From the NCBI GenBank assembly GCA_016169945.1, contig JADLSH010000365.1, positions 248,001 through 312,000 of the forward strand: a DNA stretch of 64,000 nt, given 5' to 3'. Each line of letters starts with the position of its first letter. Position 1 is the first letter of the stretch. The position numbers and the translations under genes are program-made. Shown here in pieces: positions 1 through 12,345 of the stretch. The DNA is from Trachythela sp. YZ-2020 (lineage: Eukaryota; Cnidaria; Anthozoa; Malacalcyonacea; Clavulariidae). Below the pieces are notes generated by a model, which worked only from the letters and a program-made list of their open reading frames with translations, was not told the origin of the DNA and searched no databases.

Positions 1-90
1 TTTGGGCAAATTATTTTTTGCTCAGCCTTTTAATTTCGCGCACCTGTGGTCTGCACAAATTCTAATACCGTGCAAATTTAAATACAAGTA

Positions 91-651
91 AGGGACCAGT
101 CATAAAGTATGTGTACTGGGGGGTGGAGGTTAAGTTGGGGGTATGAGACAAATCTAACCTTTGGGGGCAGGAGACACCATGACATTTGTGGGCACATGAA
201 ACACTGAAAATGAGTCTAATATTATGTCTAGGAATAAACTACAAACTTTAATACTTAAAAATTGGAGTGTATGTTCTTATAATAATTAAATTGCAATGTA
301 GCACAGTAGCATTTGAGCTAGTTTGAGCTTTTTTGTATAAAAATTGGTATTAAGATTTTGAGTAATGTTTCACTCAGATTTTCACCAAGGGCACAGTAGT
401 ATTAACCACGCAAAGTATTTCAATACAGACAAGGCTTGCAAATAATTTGCAAAACCAGTTATGTTCTTGCATTTATATTTGTTTCTTTTTGGGGGAGGGC
501 ACTGGTTGGTTGGGTGGGGTAAATGATTTCATCACCTGAGGGGGTATTAAAAATTCTTCCGGACGCTTTTGGGGGGTGACAAATTTTATGGTAGTGGCTT
601 TGGAATACCCTCCACCCCCCCAGTACACATTCTTATGTGGCTTTATCCCTA
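91..651. mobile_element. TIR element (MITE-like) with G/C-run ends
   Basis: The ends form an inverted repeat: the left reads AAGTATGTGTACTGGGGGG and the right, reversed, reads AGAATGTGTACTGGGGGGG. The sequence is absent from the paralogous copy, where the flanks join directly near 35010. Relatives may be the element at 57046-57702 and the single end near 14440. No coding capacity is evident; the short ORF on - is a shadow of the element. The superfamily is not determined. Confidence 0.6.
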
Positions 652-714
652 AGGCATGCAAGTACTTTGACAGGCCCCAAACGTGGTGCCAGTGTGGGTA
701 GAGTATAGCAAATT

Positions 715-1216
715 CGGCGGTTGACTGTGGTGTAAAACTACCTGACTACGTTGAGCGAAGTCAGCCCTTCGTCTGGAAGTTAAAGGACGTAGATAAATAA
801 ATAAATTCGTTGTAACAAAATTAACAGGACCGAATACTAATGAGATAAAGTGACAGCAATAAACTTTGTGAATATGTTGCATGTGAAATATCAAGAAAAG
901 TTGTAGGAAATTATAAATTTAAACATTGGAAGTTAAGAAATTCAATTGAAACAGAAAATGTCAATATATACACCGGTAAATTACCAGTAATAGACCAATA
1001 ATTATTATATCACTTTCGAGCTGACTTCCTCCCGAGCTGGATTCTCAGATGTGACTAAAGCAAACCACACCCGCAGGGTGGTGGAGCAAGCCGTAGGCAC
1101 AGATTAAGGCCGTAGGCGAGATACGCTTCGTACTCCAGACGAAGGGCCTTCGCCCAAGCCTGAAACGTCGGTTCTTTGGCTGTATTTTCAGGCAGTTTTA
1201 CACCACACAACCGCCG
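715..1216. mobile_element. TIR element of about 0.5 kb
   Basis: The left end starts CGGCGGTTGACTGTGGTGTA and the right end finishes TACACCACACAACCGCCG, a good inverted repeat of at least 30 bases with more similarity inside (the CCTTCGTCTGG region). It lies directly next to the element at 91-651 and is likewise missing from the paralogous block. The 77-residue ORF here has no recognisable domain and I treat it as noncoding. Confidence 0.6.
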
Positions 1217-1438
1217 TATGTAAGTGATATAAGTTAACTTACAAAAATACTCGTCATCCAACATGCATCCTTCGTCATCCAACAACATGCATCCTCGTCA
1301 TCCAAACAGGACCGTCATCCAACATAACTCGTCATCTTTGACTTTGTTCATCAGTTGTTCTCCAGTTGTTGCTCTATCTACACGATAAGAATTAAAGATT
1401 TAGGTAATAATATGGAGCTTCCGTCAACTCTACAGTCA

Positions 1439-1652
1439 GAATCATATGAGGACGGAAACTCGCCAGACTTTGAAACTGTTCAGAAACCCATTCACAACAT
1501 GAATTTGAGATGGACGGCAGACGTCCGTTCAGAGCTGGATTACTGCTCCAACTTTCCCGTCCGTACGGTGCCAGACGGGAAATCCTCGTTCGTTCCCATT
1601 CATATTCACGAGCTTCCTAGTCTAGCGACGAGTTTCCGTCCTTATTATGAAT
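1439..1652. mobile_element. Short foldback MITE (about 210 bp)
   Basis: The ends contain AGGACGGAAACTCG and, in reverse, CGAGTTTCCGTCCT, each next to a GAAT(T)CATA motif. The paralogous site near 35136-35175 lacks this sequence: there an ATGGAC context runs almost straight into the shared TAATATAAATTTGG. The apparent 103-residue ORF at 1355-1666 is created by this insertion and is not counted as a gene. Confidence 0.6.
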
Positions 1653-1999
1653 TCGCTAATTTTTAATATAAATTTGGTAATTTGTAAAAGCCTCTTAAGC
1701 GACAATCTAGTTTCAAGAGGCTATGGATAACCAACATTTATATTATTTAATTATCCACTACAGAACAAAGCTAGAAACACACAAACAAATGACCAATAAT
1801 AACCTTCAGTTACTTTTATATTAATTATAAAATCAGATAGAAGTAAAACTGATTCTCATGAGCGGTGATTATTAATAGTGCGATTTTGCTATCAACACCC
1901 ATATCAGCCTATTTGCTAATTCGTTATTGCATAACGCCATCCGATACGGCTTTAGAATTTCACGCATTTCAATAAGGTGTGGCTATTACTGAGCATCGC

Positions 2000-4900
2000 C
2001 AAAATAATAACTGATAGACATTATCAATATCCTTTCACCCAAACGGGGCATTAAAGAACGGATAACACAGATTTACTGCACAATCAAAGCGTAATGCAAA
2101 TGATATAGTTCTTTCGATGCCAACATTAGTTATTAACACATCAGAATGTAAACAACGATATGCAAAGACAAGATCAATGTCTTTTCTGTCGTTAATGTTT
2201 ATCTAAATAAAACTGCGCCAATAGATATTCATGTTAGAGCAGATAGCTTTATTTATATATATAATGACAACATGTAATCCGATTATTCTGCTGGAAATCA
2301 GACATCATAACATCAGTTAACATAGTCGCAACATATATATAGTCTTTTTCCTGTAATTTTGTTAAAACACAATAACAGTCATGAAGCGAAGTTTTTTGTT
2401 AATATAGACCATGCGCGCCGAAGTAAAAGTAACACAATGCTGTCCAGCAAACGTCAGTTTTGTAGTTCACTACCACAGAGTGATGTCGATCTATTTCCGA
2501 GATAAACGGCGCATGAACAGTTGAGAGGTCCGGCATCGTCATTTGGCATATAATTAACCTTCAGCTGATCAAAATAATAATTGACATCAAGGAAGCTCAG
2601 ATTGTCCTCAATGGAGCAATCCAATAATAAACACTTAGCAACATGCTTATAGCAGCTTATTAATTGGTTAAACGATATCCCACAGACTAGAATGCAATCT
2701 GAAAACAACAATAGATACAACCTTCCAGACGTGATGCAAGAAGAATAGCGTTAGATTGTAATATGAGATTGTGTTGGCTTTCATCATAAATAGTTATGAT
2801 TGTGATTTAGTAGTTTTAACGGATATAATATATTGTTTGAGTTTTAAATTAAAAGATCTGATCATGCAATACGATGGTAATGTTATATATGCAGTCCAGA
2901 GAAGAGAAACCAAATGAAGTAACTGCCTGTACGAATGAAGCAGAAAAGGTAACAACTCGCCTCTTATGAGTGATGAGCCAAGAAATACAAAAAGGCAATA
3001 TCCACTCATTACTGACGAACCAACATGCTACTTCGCGACATTTTCTCCGACAGCGCGAAATCGCTACAAGAACTACTCTTCAAGAAACAACTGAATATTG
3101 TACACACGCGCCGCTGTTGCTCCTTTTTCCAGCAGAATCTGTTCAATATAAAAGAAGAACTTTCTCTGATCGCGTCGACACCGAAAGGACTTGGGATGTT
3201 GAGAAGATGAATCCTTCAATCGTTCAATTTTTGGCGCCACAACGTGAAATATCACCAGCCTTTGATATGCATGTCTTCCTCGTCAACAGCAGAAGGAATA
3301 TTTTCAAAAATGGAGGATGCTTCACTACACGTAGTATTTCATGGGACAACTGTGTCGGTTTAAGAGTGGACAACACTCTGTCAATAATGCGTAAGGGCTG
3401 CAGAAATTCAAACTAAGTCTCGCGTTTTGGGAAAGAACCCAGCAATCTATATTATGGTTGACTCCTGTCATATTGTGCAATAATACGGCTATGTGCCAGC
3501 TCATGCTTTTGAAGAAGTAAGTATGTGTGTATGCCCGGGTTTGAAACTGTAGGGGCCCTGAATAATCCCGTTAACGTTGAACATGTATATATGCTTTTAC
3601 AAATCCTTATTCTTTGTTCAGATATCAAGACTTAATAAGAGGATATGGTTATTGATATATCACTAGTTTGACAAGTTTTGTGGATGTAGACTCATCATAA
3701 AAGAAGCTAAACATGTCAATACCAGATGGCTGAGTCTAGAGCGAGCATACATGCGCAAAGCAGCAATTTCGGCCTCAGAGTTACTTTTATCTATTCACGG
3801 TATCGTGTGATATAGTTTACTTTAATTGCTCTTAATGGTAGTAATGTTATAGATATTTGCCGGTCTATATTTTATCTAACTCTATTTACGTCTTATCTGT
3901 TACAGACGAAAACGAACCAAGTTTTAGGCAGGGGCGGCGCTGCGAATTTTTTTTCCGTAAGCAATCGAAAACATCCCAAGCAAACGAAAGCATCCCGCCT
4001 GCATAATTAATACGTCATTGTTACGACCCGCGAACAGGCTTTCAATCCGGCATGATTTGTACTACAAATTTAAAGTTTTTATAAATATAAACAAACCCCA
4101 ACCCCAATATTAACCCCTTTCCTAACCCTAACCAGTCTTAGAAAGTCAAAATTATCGAGAGAGAAAAACACTTAAAAAACTTAACAAAAAATTTAAGAAA
4201 AAGTTAAGTACGGGCTTGAACCTACAATACAGTATAGCCCCAGCTAACGCACGCCCTAACTCGCCATGCCACAGGAAGCTCGCTGAAAAGAACGGCAAAA
4301 ATCCTATTTATATTAACTTACTACAAGAAATTAAAGCAATATGTAGTTTCATTAATTCCTACCAGCCTGTTCGCGGGTCGTAACAATGACGTATTAATTA
4401 TGCAGGCCAGATGCTTTCGTTTGCTTGGGATGTTGATTGGTTTACGGAAAAAATTCACTTATATGGCGCTAGTCCTGTTTTTATTGGGGGGAGTGAGGGG
4501 GTGTGAATGAAATTTTAAGCGAGTCATTTTTGTGAAGTTTTCAGCCGACTCTGACATATTAGGCATTCTACCTAACTTTAACTTTGCGTTTGCGCATTTA
4601 TTTATTCGGCTCCGCTTTGTGATTGTTCCATCTTCTTTGGAACACAACAACTGTGTATCTCCGGAGTTCAATGAATTCATTTATATCCTTTGTAATGCTA
4701 ATGAGTTTTCGTAGTTGAAACGTTCTATCAAATATCAATCAGTACCATTTAGTATTTGTTAGTAACACCTTTGTAGATTCTCGCCATTTAATTGGTTGAT
4801 TATGATCACGGTGACGTTGAAATTAACAGAGCTATTGCCAGCTTGTATCGTTTTTTATTAAATTCCATCAGTCAAATTCCTAATCGTATCGTGTTCGTAG

Positions 4901-6720
4901 CCTTTTTAATCCTAATTTCAGAATGAGGCGGATTGATTTTTAAATGCAAACAAAATGGCGGATGTAAATATGTCTTTTACGATAAATTTTCATTATCTTA
5001 TTCATTCTTCATTAAAACATTTGCCTATGATCTGTTCAATATCGGGATTTACTGCACATTCTGACATTCTTCCACATGCCAAAAGCGCACAGTTGTTTCG
5101 TCCGTGATGTTCGGTAACTATGGTTAGAATTCAAATATTTTATTTTGGTTTCTCGTTTCTTCCTATCCAATTCACATTTTGCCGACTGGGAAAACAATTT
5201 GCCGAGTCACTGACTAGTGGGGGGTGTTCCACCCCCCCGCCCTCTAGCGCCGCCCCTGGGTTTAGGAGATTGCATTCCCTATTTGATGATCCTATGACAG
5301 AAGTTTATCTTCTCTTTTTATACCAGTCATCCCTTCAAGCATTCATTCATTTCAACATGTTTCTACAAAGGGAAGACCCTATAATCTAGGTTGTTTATGA
5401 GCAGACAACTTCGTTTTTGCAGAAGCTTGCTAGTAAATTTCTAGCTGTGGAAAGCAAATGGAGACTTCAGTGCTCTTGATTTTAAGGAAACAAAATTTCA
5501 ACATCCAGGTAAGGTACACGTATGCAGAAGGCTTGCTATAATCTACTTTATATATAAACAATGTTGTGAAGGCTGTTTTTAATTTACTCATTCATTTTTC
5601 ATATGTATGTTTCCGCTCGGAAAAGTTTATACCCATCTAAATTTTATATATAGTCTATGTTTGACATACACTATATATAAAAATATATGCGTAAACGAAT
5701 AGGACCTAAGTCACACACAAAAATAGATGTTGTGCATTTATTCATTTGGTTATTTCATAGGTATGTATTTTTGCTTTTACGCGCCGGCATATACGTACGT
5801 ATATACTGTATTCTAATGAAAAACGCACGACTAAAAAGCAGACGTATTAATATCGTACATGTGTGTTTTTCAGACAATTTGTTGTTCATTGGGTTTGTTA
5901 CCAAAATACGTCTTCACAAACTTATTGAAGATGGCGACATCAGTCCAGCACAGCAAAACGCCTCAGTCTACAAAAGTGTTAGAGCCTTCTATGCCCGCGC
6001 GCGTGCCTTGGAGTATGCAATCACTAACCTATCGTTAAAGGACGAGTTACTACAAAATGCGAAGTTTTTAAATTTCAGTAGCAGAGAGAGCGCCAAACTT
6101 TCTGAAGTGGAGTACTTCCTACAAAGATAAATTTAAATGATACTAGCTTCGACTCTCTACTAGTAAACTGCCGCTGTATGTTTTGTCTTTTCACACTTAT
6201 ATAGGTTTGACTCGCTATTACCTTTCCAGTTCTCTCAAGAAATGGATAAGTTATCCGACGAATTTATTGAGTTTCAACTGCTCCGTGATGAAGATATACC
6301 CAAACAGATATGGGATAAAGCCACGGTTAAAGTTGACACTGATAGTGATAAAGACAAATTCTACTATACAGGATGGATATCATTTGGCATTACGTTTCAT
6401 CGCTGTTGGTTCCAGAAAGGTTCCAGATCACACCACTCGCTTTTCTAGACTTTCCAAGATAGCTATGCTAGTGCTCTTAATCCCACATTCTAACGAACGC
6501 CCAAGAAGAGCGTATTTTCTCCATGGTTCGCAAAAATAAGACTGCGTTTCGGCCAAATCTCGATCCCAGAGGCCAGAGGGTGCTAATGACGTACCAGCCC
6601 ATCAATTTGAACCTAGGAAAGATCTTCTGAAGACAGCTAAATCCGCAACATGGAAGTACAACAAAGAACACTCAACAAATATAATTTGCTTGACTGATGT
6701 GCGTCAATATATAGGACACA
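2000..6720 (+). pseudogene. hAT-family transposase relic, copy 1
   Basis: A decayed transposase can be followed in fragments. It runs from a damaged BED-like finger region (about 2040-2170), through the RNase-H-like part (2990-3420, with WDNCVGL then VDN; 3715-3790 with NTRWLSLER) and a middle part (5880-6130, GDISPAQQNASVYKSVRAFY), to 6200-6450 (FDSLLPFQFSQEMDKLSDEF, then DIIWHYVSSLLVPERF). The C-terminal dimerisation segment is at 6500-6660, with SMVRKNKTAFRPNLDPRG, then KTAKSATWKYNKEH. Frames shift repeatedly and a 1.3-kb hAT MITE sits inside it. Intron-like junctions remain (TTTTCAG before 5873, TATATAG before 6205). It is related to the ZBED/SCAND3-like hAT group. The catalytic frame is not intact, so it should be inactive. 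Confidence 0.75.
3929..5258. mobile_element. Nonautonomous hAT element with 8-bp target duplication
   Basis: The ends are CAGGGGCGGCGCT and AGCGCCGCCCCTG. They are flanked by GTTTTAGG (3921-3928) and GGTTTAGG (5259-5266), an 8-bp target duplication with one mismatch, as expected for hAT. Its left part holds an internal inverted repeat: about 3949-4080 pairs with 4350-4453 (TTTCCGTAA...CATCCCAAGC and GCTTGGGATG...TTTACGGAAA). No transposase is encoded. It interrupts the hAT transposase relic, so it arrived after that gene. Confidence 0.8.
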
Positions 6721-7142
6721 CAAGACAATTACTAATCATATTATAAAGTCTAAGGTTATAAATGTAAACTCCATTCATCGAAAATAGTTTACTTTTGTTT
6801 TGAGTTCTAGACTTTCAACAATGTTTCTAAATGTAAATGATTGTATTAATACAATATTCGCTTAATGTTTACCATGCCTTTTAGCCTGCACTAGCTAGCT
6901 ATGCCTTATCACAAAAAGCATCCTTAAAATCTTGTTTTGGAACCTAAAATTTTTTTTAATGTGTTCTCAGAACGCTGGAAATGCCATTGCAAGGAACCAA
7001 ATTTTAAGTGTCAAAAATACAAGTTTAAGTATGAATAATAAAGCGGTGGAATGAAGAATTTTACGTTTTTAAAGAACAAATACACAATATTCTCCAGATT
7101 AAGAGTGCGAATAAATAATAGCCGTGATATTTGACATTGCGG

Positions 7143-7696
7143 TACAACGCTTATAAAAGCACAGCACTCTTATACAAGTTTGTAAAAGCTCAGAAAAAAG
7201 AATTCACGAGTCATGACAAGAAACCGCTATAATTATTAAATGTTATCGCCTGCTATGCTGAAGATACGGTTGGAGTTAGGTTATTTTTTAACTCGCAAAT
7301 TATTTTTAATGGTTCGGCGTTAGGATTACAGTGGTGGTCAGGGTATATTTTATATAAAAAAAATCACTTTGTTCCGTTCTTCGGAAGTCGACTCTAGTCC
7401 CATACTCCGGCGCGCGACGTGAAATTTCAGGACTTCGCCCCTACTCGATGGCAAACGCTAGCTTTTGTCCCGAAGCCTGCGGTGCAGCCTATTCATGTTT
7501 CAGATCGTTTGAAATAGGAAGCGTTTGCATCCCAGATTACTTGTCTGGACTCTGGAGATGGCAGGGCTGGGCTTCCGTACTTTAACTATAAATCAACATT
7601 TAATAATTCTAGCAGTTTCTTGTCATGACTCGTGAATTCTTTTTTCTGTGCTTTTATAAACTTGTATAAGAGTGCTGGGCTTTTATAAGCGTTGTT
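7143..7696. mobile_element. TIR element with arms of about 100 bp
   Basis: The left arm (CAACGCTTATAAAAGC, then GAATTCACGAGTCATGACAA near 7200) is mirrored on the right, where TTGTCATGACTCGTGAATTC is near 7620 and GCTTTTATAAGCGTTG ends near 7694. The paralogous block continues without it after GCGGTA at about 39604, so the insertion came after the duplication. No protein is encoded. Confidence 0.7.
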
Positions 7697-7757
7697 TACT
7701 GTGTGTATTATTATAATTACAATATAATTACAAAAAAATGTAATGTTTTGGCAATGA

Positions 7758-8651
7758 AACTGACATGTTTTGGGGCTTCGAACGGCATGTTTTGCTACGC
7801 ACTAGAAAGGTTTTAAAAGTAATTCGCACGTTTAAGAGCGAGGTTTAATATTGGACGATGAAATGATGAAATCCGCGGACCAAATTCAAGTGCAAGTTCA
7901 GGTGGGAGAAACACGACGTGTTTTTTCATGACTTAGCTTCGCAAAATCTGTTCCAAATATGTTTTACTGTATTCGGAGATACTCCAAATTCTTTGGGATA
8001 TTACACATACGTTCGCGGAATGTAGCCAGTAATGCGGTCGCCTCCTTCTTTTAGAATTTTGTCGATCATGAAGCATCTAAAATGGATTAAATTTGAAAAA
8101 GCTGGATAGCCTATACGACTGGCACGAGATTTTCCAACAGGAGCCAGGACATCATCAACTCGCAGGCATAATCTGGTTAAAGTCCCCCGCATTTTGTACC
8201 GGTGTCACGGTGTATCCAGCTTTTTCAAATTTAATCCATTGAACTCGTTAACAGTAATTCTAGTAATTTTGCATCTCTCGTACTCATGTCCGTATAAAAT
8301 TTTCTCTTGGGCAGACATCGCCGCTCGAATAAAATTAAACGTACGAAATTTGTTTTACAGTAAAACGATCACTCAAGTTTGTAAAACATGCAAGTTTCTA
8401 TTGTCAAACATGTCAATGTCACGGTCAAAACCTATTGTCATAGAGCTATTGTTTTGCGCGTTATAATTAGAATGTTGTCCCGCCCAACTTGACGTTTCAA
8501 ACATACACAAAAGCGTTTTAAAGTTAGTTAGTGTGTCACGATTGCTTGCAAATGGTAATATTAAACCTCGTTCTTAAACGTGCGAATTACTTTTAAAACC
8601 TTTCCAGTGCGTAGCAAACCATGCTGTTCGAAGCCCCAAAACATGTCAGTT
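7758..8651. mobile_element. TIR element of about 0.9 kb with inner palindrome
   Basis: The ends AACTGACATGTTTTGGGGCT and AGCCCCAAAACATGTCAGTT are mirror images. The similarity extends over about 110 bases (TTTTGCTACGCACT...GGTTTTAAAAGTAATTCGCA). A second inverted repeat inside, about 8080-8240, is built on TTAAATTTGAAAAAGCTGGA and TCCAGCTTTTTCAAATTTAA. The ORFs at 8001-8192 and 8194-8466 look like by-products. The family is unknown. Confidence 0.7.
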
Positions 8652-10056
8652 CAGCAGGAACGTGAAGTTTTTTATTTAAAATTGCCTGGCTAGTTTTTTA
8701 TTTAAAATTGCCTGGCTGTTTGTTTACATAAGTAATGACATCTATTTTTAGCTGTGATTTTAGTCTATTGTTAGTTACTTCTTGAAAGGGGGCGGCAATC
8801 AAATACACAGCCAAAGACGGTCTTTCCCGTCCTCAACCTTGCCCGTTTTTTACACTTTTTCGTCTTCAAATGTATTTAGATTACAGTATCAAAAAATACT
8901 TGACTGTAGAAAAGTTCCAATCGAAAAATTGAACACATATTAAACTGTCAATCCGTTGCAATAAACAAGCCCAACCCAAGTATTTTATAAACATGAATCC
9001 AAAATATAATTAATGTTCAAAGTAATTTGAAACTCACGCGTGACTGATTTGAAGACCCCTAGACCATGGTCATTTTACCCTAAAACAGTTGAGATTATCT
9101 GTCCTAAATGTAATGCATACAAACTCGTATACAGAACCTATTGACTACAGTACCGAGGGAGTGCTTGAAAACTGTCGAAATTTATTTGGTATCATTTTAG
9201 CGTGTTTTAAGAACGAGGAAAACAATTGTGTCGGACAAATAGCGTTCAGATATTGGGATCCGTTGTCGGACGAATATGCATAATGTACAATTTTAATATG
9301 CCTTGTCTGGACAACTGAAAGCCAGACGCGACAAGACGCGACTGAATCAAAATTCGTCTGAATATGTAATAAGATATGTCTCCCGGCAAATTACTTGACT
9401 TGCCACCTTTGTGACACTGCAAGCCATCAACTTGAATGTATAAGCTAAGCCAGAACAAAAGACATTTCTAAAGAAAATTCTTTCCGCTTTGTATTTTTAA
9501 GCCCTGGAGGGAAATTTTCTTTTGTATTTCTGCTTATGCTTATCTCACTCGTGTGAACCAGGCTTAAAACTAAAAAATATACAATGAATAATACTGAATC
9601 AAGACTTACATGCACGTTGACATTCTGGCGCCCGACTGCGCAAATTTCGTCCTCCCGTGGCTCCCAGCCCCAGGGCGCCTACATTTCCTTCGATTTTCTT
9701 TCTTTTCTTCGGCATGACGTGTCATCTATTCAAGTAACTATTAAAGTTAACTTTATTTCAACCAGTTAAATATATAAAGCGAGGTAATTGAGATTTGAAA
9801 GTCGACCACACTACCACAGTTATATAAAATATACACGTGATAGACATAAGACATGTGACATGTCATGAATACTTTTGTTGTCAATCACACATGGAAGTTT
9901 ACACAAAACTAATAAAAGTTAATATGTTACTATTATTAGAAACTCCTGGAAACCATTTATCTGATTTACGTTTGAAAAATTTTCCGAATAGAAGCACTTG
10001 TGCTGTTGTGAATGCGCTCAAGATTTGAATTATCACCAAGAAGACACAAATTCACA

Positions 10057-10947
10057 CAGGGGCGTGGCGAACGAATCACGATTGGGAGGTGTCATATCAT
10101 TATGACCAACTTTTCCGATGAAAATGACCAATTTTTTTGTCTTTCTGTATACAAATTTTTGTATCAAAATTGTAGGGGGAATTTTTTAAAGAAATCGTTA
10201 GTGTGTGGGGGGGCATCAACGAAAAGGGACCTAACAAACCTGGTATATTGAAGACATGGGGAGGTGGAGGGGGTCTGGGGGTCCTCCCCAGGAAATTTTC
10301 GCCGTTCTTGAGTCTCTGTGGCTTGATTTCCGATCCTGCATTTTCACTGACAATTTTTGATATACCCATCTAAACGGACCAAGCTTTTGGTATAAAAGCT
10401 TGTGGGAATCTCATAACTCTCTTCTGAACTAAGCCATTTTCCCCTTTTTTGCTTATATTTTGGACAAAAGGGACCATTACTGGGGGGCCAAAATGGTTTA
10501 CTTGGGGGCCAACACGGGGGCTTGGCCCACCAGTTTATTAGTTTAACAAAGGCCTTGTGCTAAGCCGCTTTTAACGTTCATTTTGAACTACACAAATATC
10601 ACTTCAACTCTGAAAGGGTTATAAATGTTACAATGCTAACAAGCATGTTTAGCAATTACAATTTAACAATGAAATTTCTTCGTAACTTGTCCAAACAGCT
10701 TTCATTTGCCTTTATTGTCCTGACACTCCATCTTGTTTTTAGTAAGTTTTCAAGAAATGCAAGCATTTTTTAACTTTTTGTAAGATAGAAAGGATCAAAG
10801 AATGATGTTGAGGCAACGTGTGTATGCTACACTCCAGTAATTCTGCACTAGTCCATCGACCAACTGCTTACGTACTCAGGAACACATATTTCTTAATACG
10901 TATTGTTTCTTAATATGTTTTAACCAACAACTGACCAACTCTTTACA
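10057..10947. mobile_element. hAT element, right end lost
   Basis: It starts CAGGGGCGTGGCGA at 10057, preceded by AATTCACA. The intact copy at 46631-47686 has both ends and the same 8-bp duplication on each side. Here the right end is missing and LINE sequence begins near 10948. Inside is a related G-rich repeat (about 10165-10555) of the same type as the complete element at 55774-56150. Confidence 0.7.
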
Positions 10948-12018
10948 GGTCAAGTTACCTAAATACAATAAGATATAATAAGAATAGTTACATTAGTTTA
11001 TAGAGAAAAATTATATAAGAAATTATGTACAATTTGAAACTTCAAAGCGGTCAATGCCTTTATAAGTTTCTCTAAAATAGTTTTTAAGAGATAATTTGAA
11101 CGAGGAGAGACTTGGTTTTCGTTTGATTTCTGGCGGAAGGCTATTCCAGAATTTTATGCTCGTCACCGTAAATGTTCTACCTCCTTCCGTTAACCGATTA
11201 AATTTAGGGCAGACTAAGTTTAGCTTTCCATGCCTTGTTTCTCTACCATGTATCGAGTAGTTAGTTGGTAATAAACTATCAATGTATCCTGGCGTTTGGC
11301 CATGTAAACTCTTATATACGAGTGAACATTTATTGATCTTTATTTCATCATAAAAAGGTATCCAACCTAATTTGGTAAAATTATTAATCGATCTAGAAAA
11401 TCTATCAGTTCGTAAAATTACTCGAGCTGCCCTCTTCTGTAGTTTAAAAATTCTATGTAAGTCTCCAGTTGAGCAACAACTCCATACTGTGCTGCCATAC
11501 ATCAATCTGGTTTTATAATGGCATTATAAAACAGACTGAATTCTCTCATTTTAATGGTAAATATGTTCGTAGTTTCTTCAGAAGTTCTATTTTCTTAGAC
11601 AGTTTGTTTGTTAGCTTGTCTACACGGTGCTTAAAAGTAAGGTTTTCGTCAAATGTGACACCCAACAATTTATGGATTGGGACCTGATCGATATTCTCAT
11701 TACTGGCAGTGACGTTCAGAGTTAAACTTTGTAGTCGAGATTGCAACCGGTGACCAGTTATAAGTATTGATTTGGTTTTTGAGGCGTTCAATACCATGCG
11801 GTTTTCATCAGACCAGTTACAGACTTCAACTACGTCCTGTTGAAGACCGGACTGAAATTCAGTCGGTGCTTTGGTAAAATGGTGCTTTGGTATCATCAGC
11901 AATACATCCATGGTCGAGGTCGAGATACGTGAAGGTAGATCATTTATGAATATTAAAAATGACAATGGGCCCAAAATACTCCCTTGAGGGACACCATGAG
12001 TGGCTTGTAATTGTGTTG
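10948..12018 (-). pseudogene. LINE reverse transcriptase relic, 5'-truncated
   Basis: Read on -, the RT palm starts with HGVPQGSILGPLSFLIFIND (motif 4-like). The ADD catalytic motif follows (ADDTKAPF) in a different frame, so there is a frameshift near 11900. Then come the RT thumb (HKLLGVTFDENLTFKHRVDK) and the C-terminal domain (11023-11505) with YGSTVWSCCS, LQKRAARVILR and FWNSLPPEIKRKPSL. This layout is that of the Jockey/CR1-type non-LTR superfamily. Endonuclease and ORF1 are absent through 5' truncation. It is not functional. Confidence 0.85.
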
Positions 12019-12345
12019 ATTTTCGGTGGCGCAATCGTCAGAGCACGCGCCTCTCACCTCTGATATCGTGGGTTCGAGTCCAGTTGGGGACGACTTATGA
12101 CAGCTATGTGAAAAGAGTTAGTCAACGCTCTGCCGAAAGTCGTGGGTTTTCTCCGGGTACTCCGGTTTCCTCCCACAGGGAATGTTGACAGGGTGGGTTG
12201 GGTTTAACCCCTAACTGGTCCTTCCACCGTAGCTGTGCTCCGTGATGGCGAGCAAAAGGTGGCTGCCATATGCGCGCCTAGAAAGCCTTCGACTTGGTCA
12301 CGTTGAGCTGTGTCCTTCGCAATTCAGCTTAGCTCTCAGCTGCAA
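12019..12345 (+). mobile_element. tRNA-derived SINE, copy in block B1
   Basis: A tRNA-like head (GGTGGCGCAATCGTCAGAGC as A-box region, GGGTTCGAGTCC as B-box) is followed by a tRNA-unrelated body containing TTTTCTCCGGGTACTCCGGT. The head promoter would be read by RNA polymerase III. The same body box occurs in the otherwise different SINE at 23625-23900. The 3' boundary is approximate. A second copy is at 47727-48065. Confidence 0.75.

Larger units (their letters stand above)
1..7142 (+). repeat. Segmental duplication block A, copy 1
   Basis: The first ~90 bases match 34919-35010 almost base for base. Further matches follow in the same order: around 1214-1420 (35015-35140), 1860-2170 (37430-38100), 2380-3650 (38380-39330) and 6942-7142 (39400-39604). 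Both copies are on the same strand. Copy 1 is cut by insertions missing from copy 2, at about 91-1216, 1439-1652 and 3929-5258. The block continues beyond the left edge of the window, because copy 2 is preceded by related-looking sequence whose counterpart would lie before base 1. Confidence 0.85.

Noticed and set aside
1355..1666. 103-residue ORF as a gene
   Set aside because: Most of it is a foldback MITE that is absent from the paralogous copy.
4105..4140. Interstitial telomere repeat (CCTAACCCTAACC)
   Set aside because: Only two short units inside an hAT element, too few to mean anything. The similar word at 53770-53790 is also short.
9089..9283. 64-residue ORF kept in both block B copies as a small gene
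   Set aside because: Its conservation follows from the recent duplication of the whole block. No domain or splice evidence.
12019..12090. Functional tRNA gene
   Set aside because: A- and B-box-like words are present, but the cloverleaf is not convincing and a SINE body follows. The same unit is repeated in block B copy 2.
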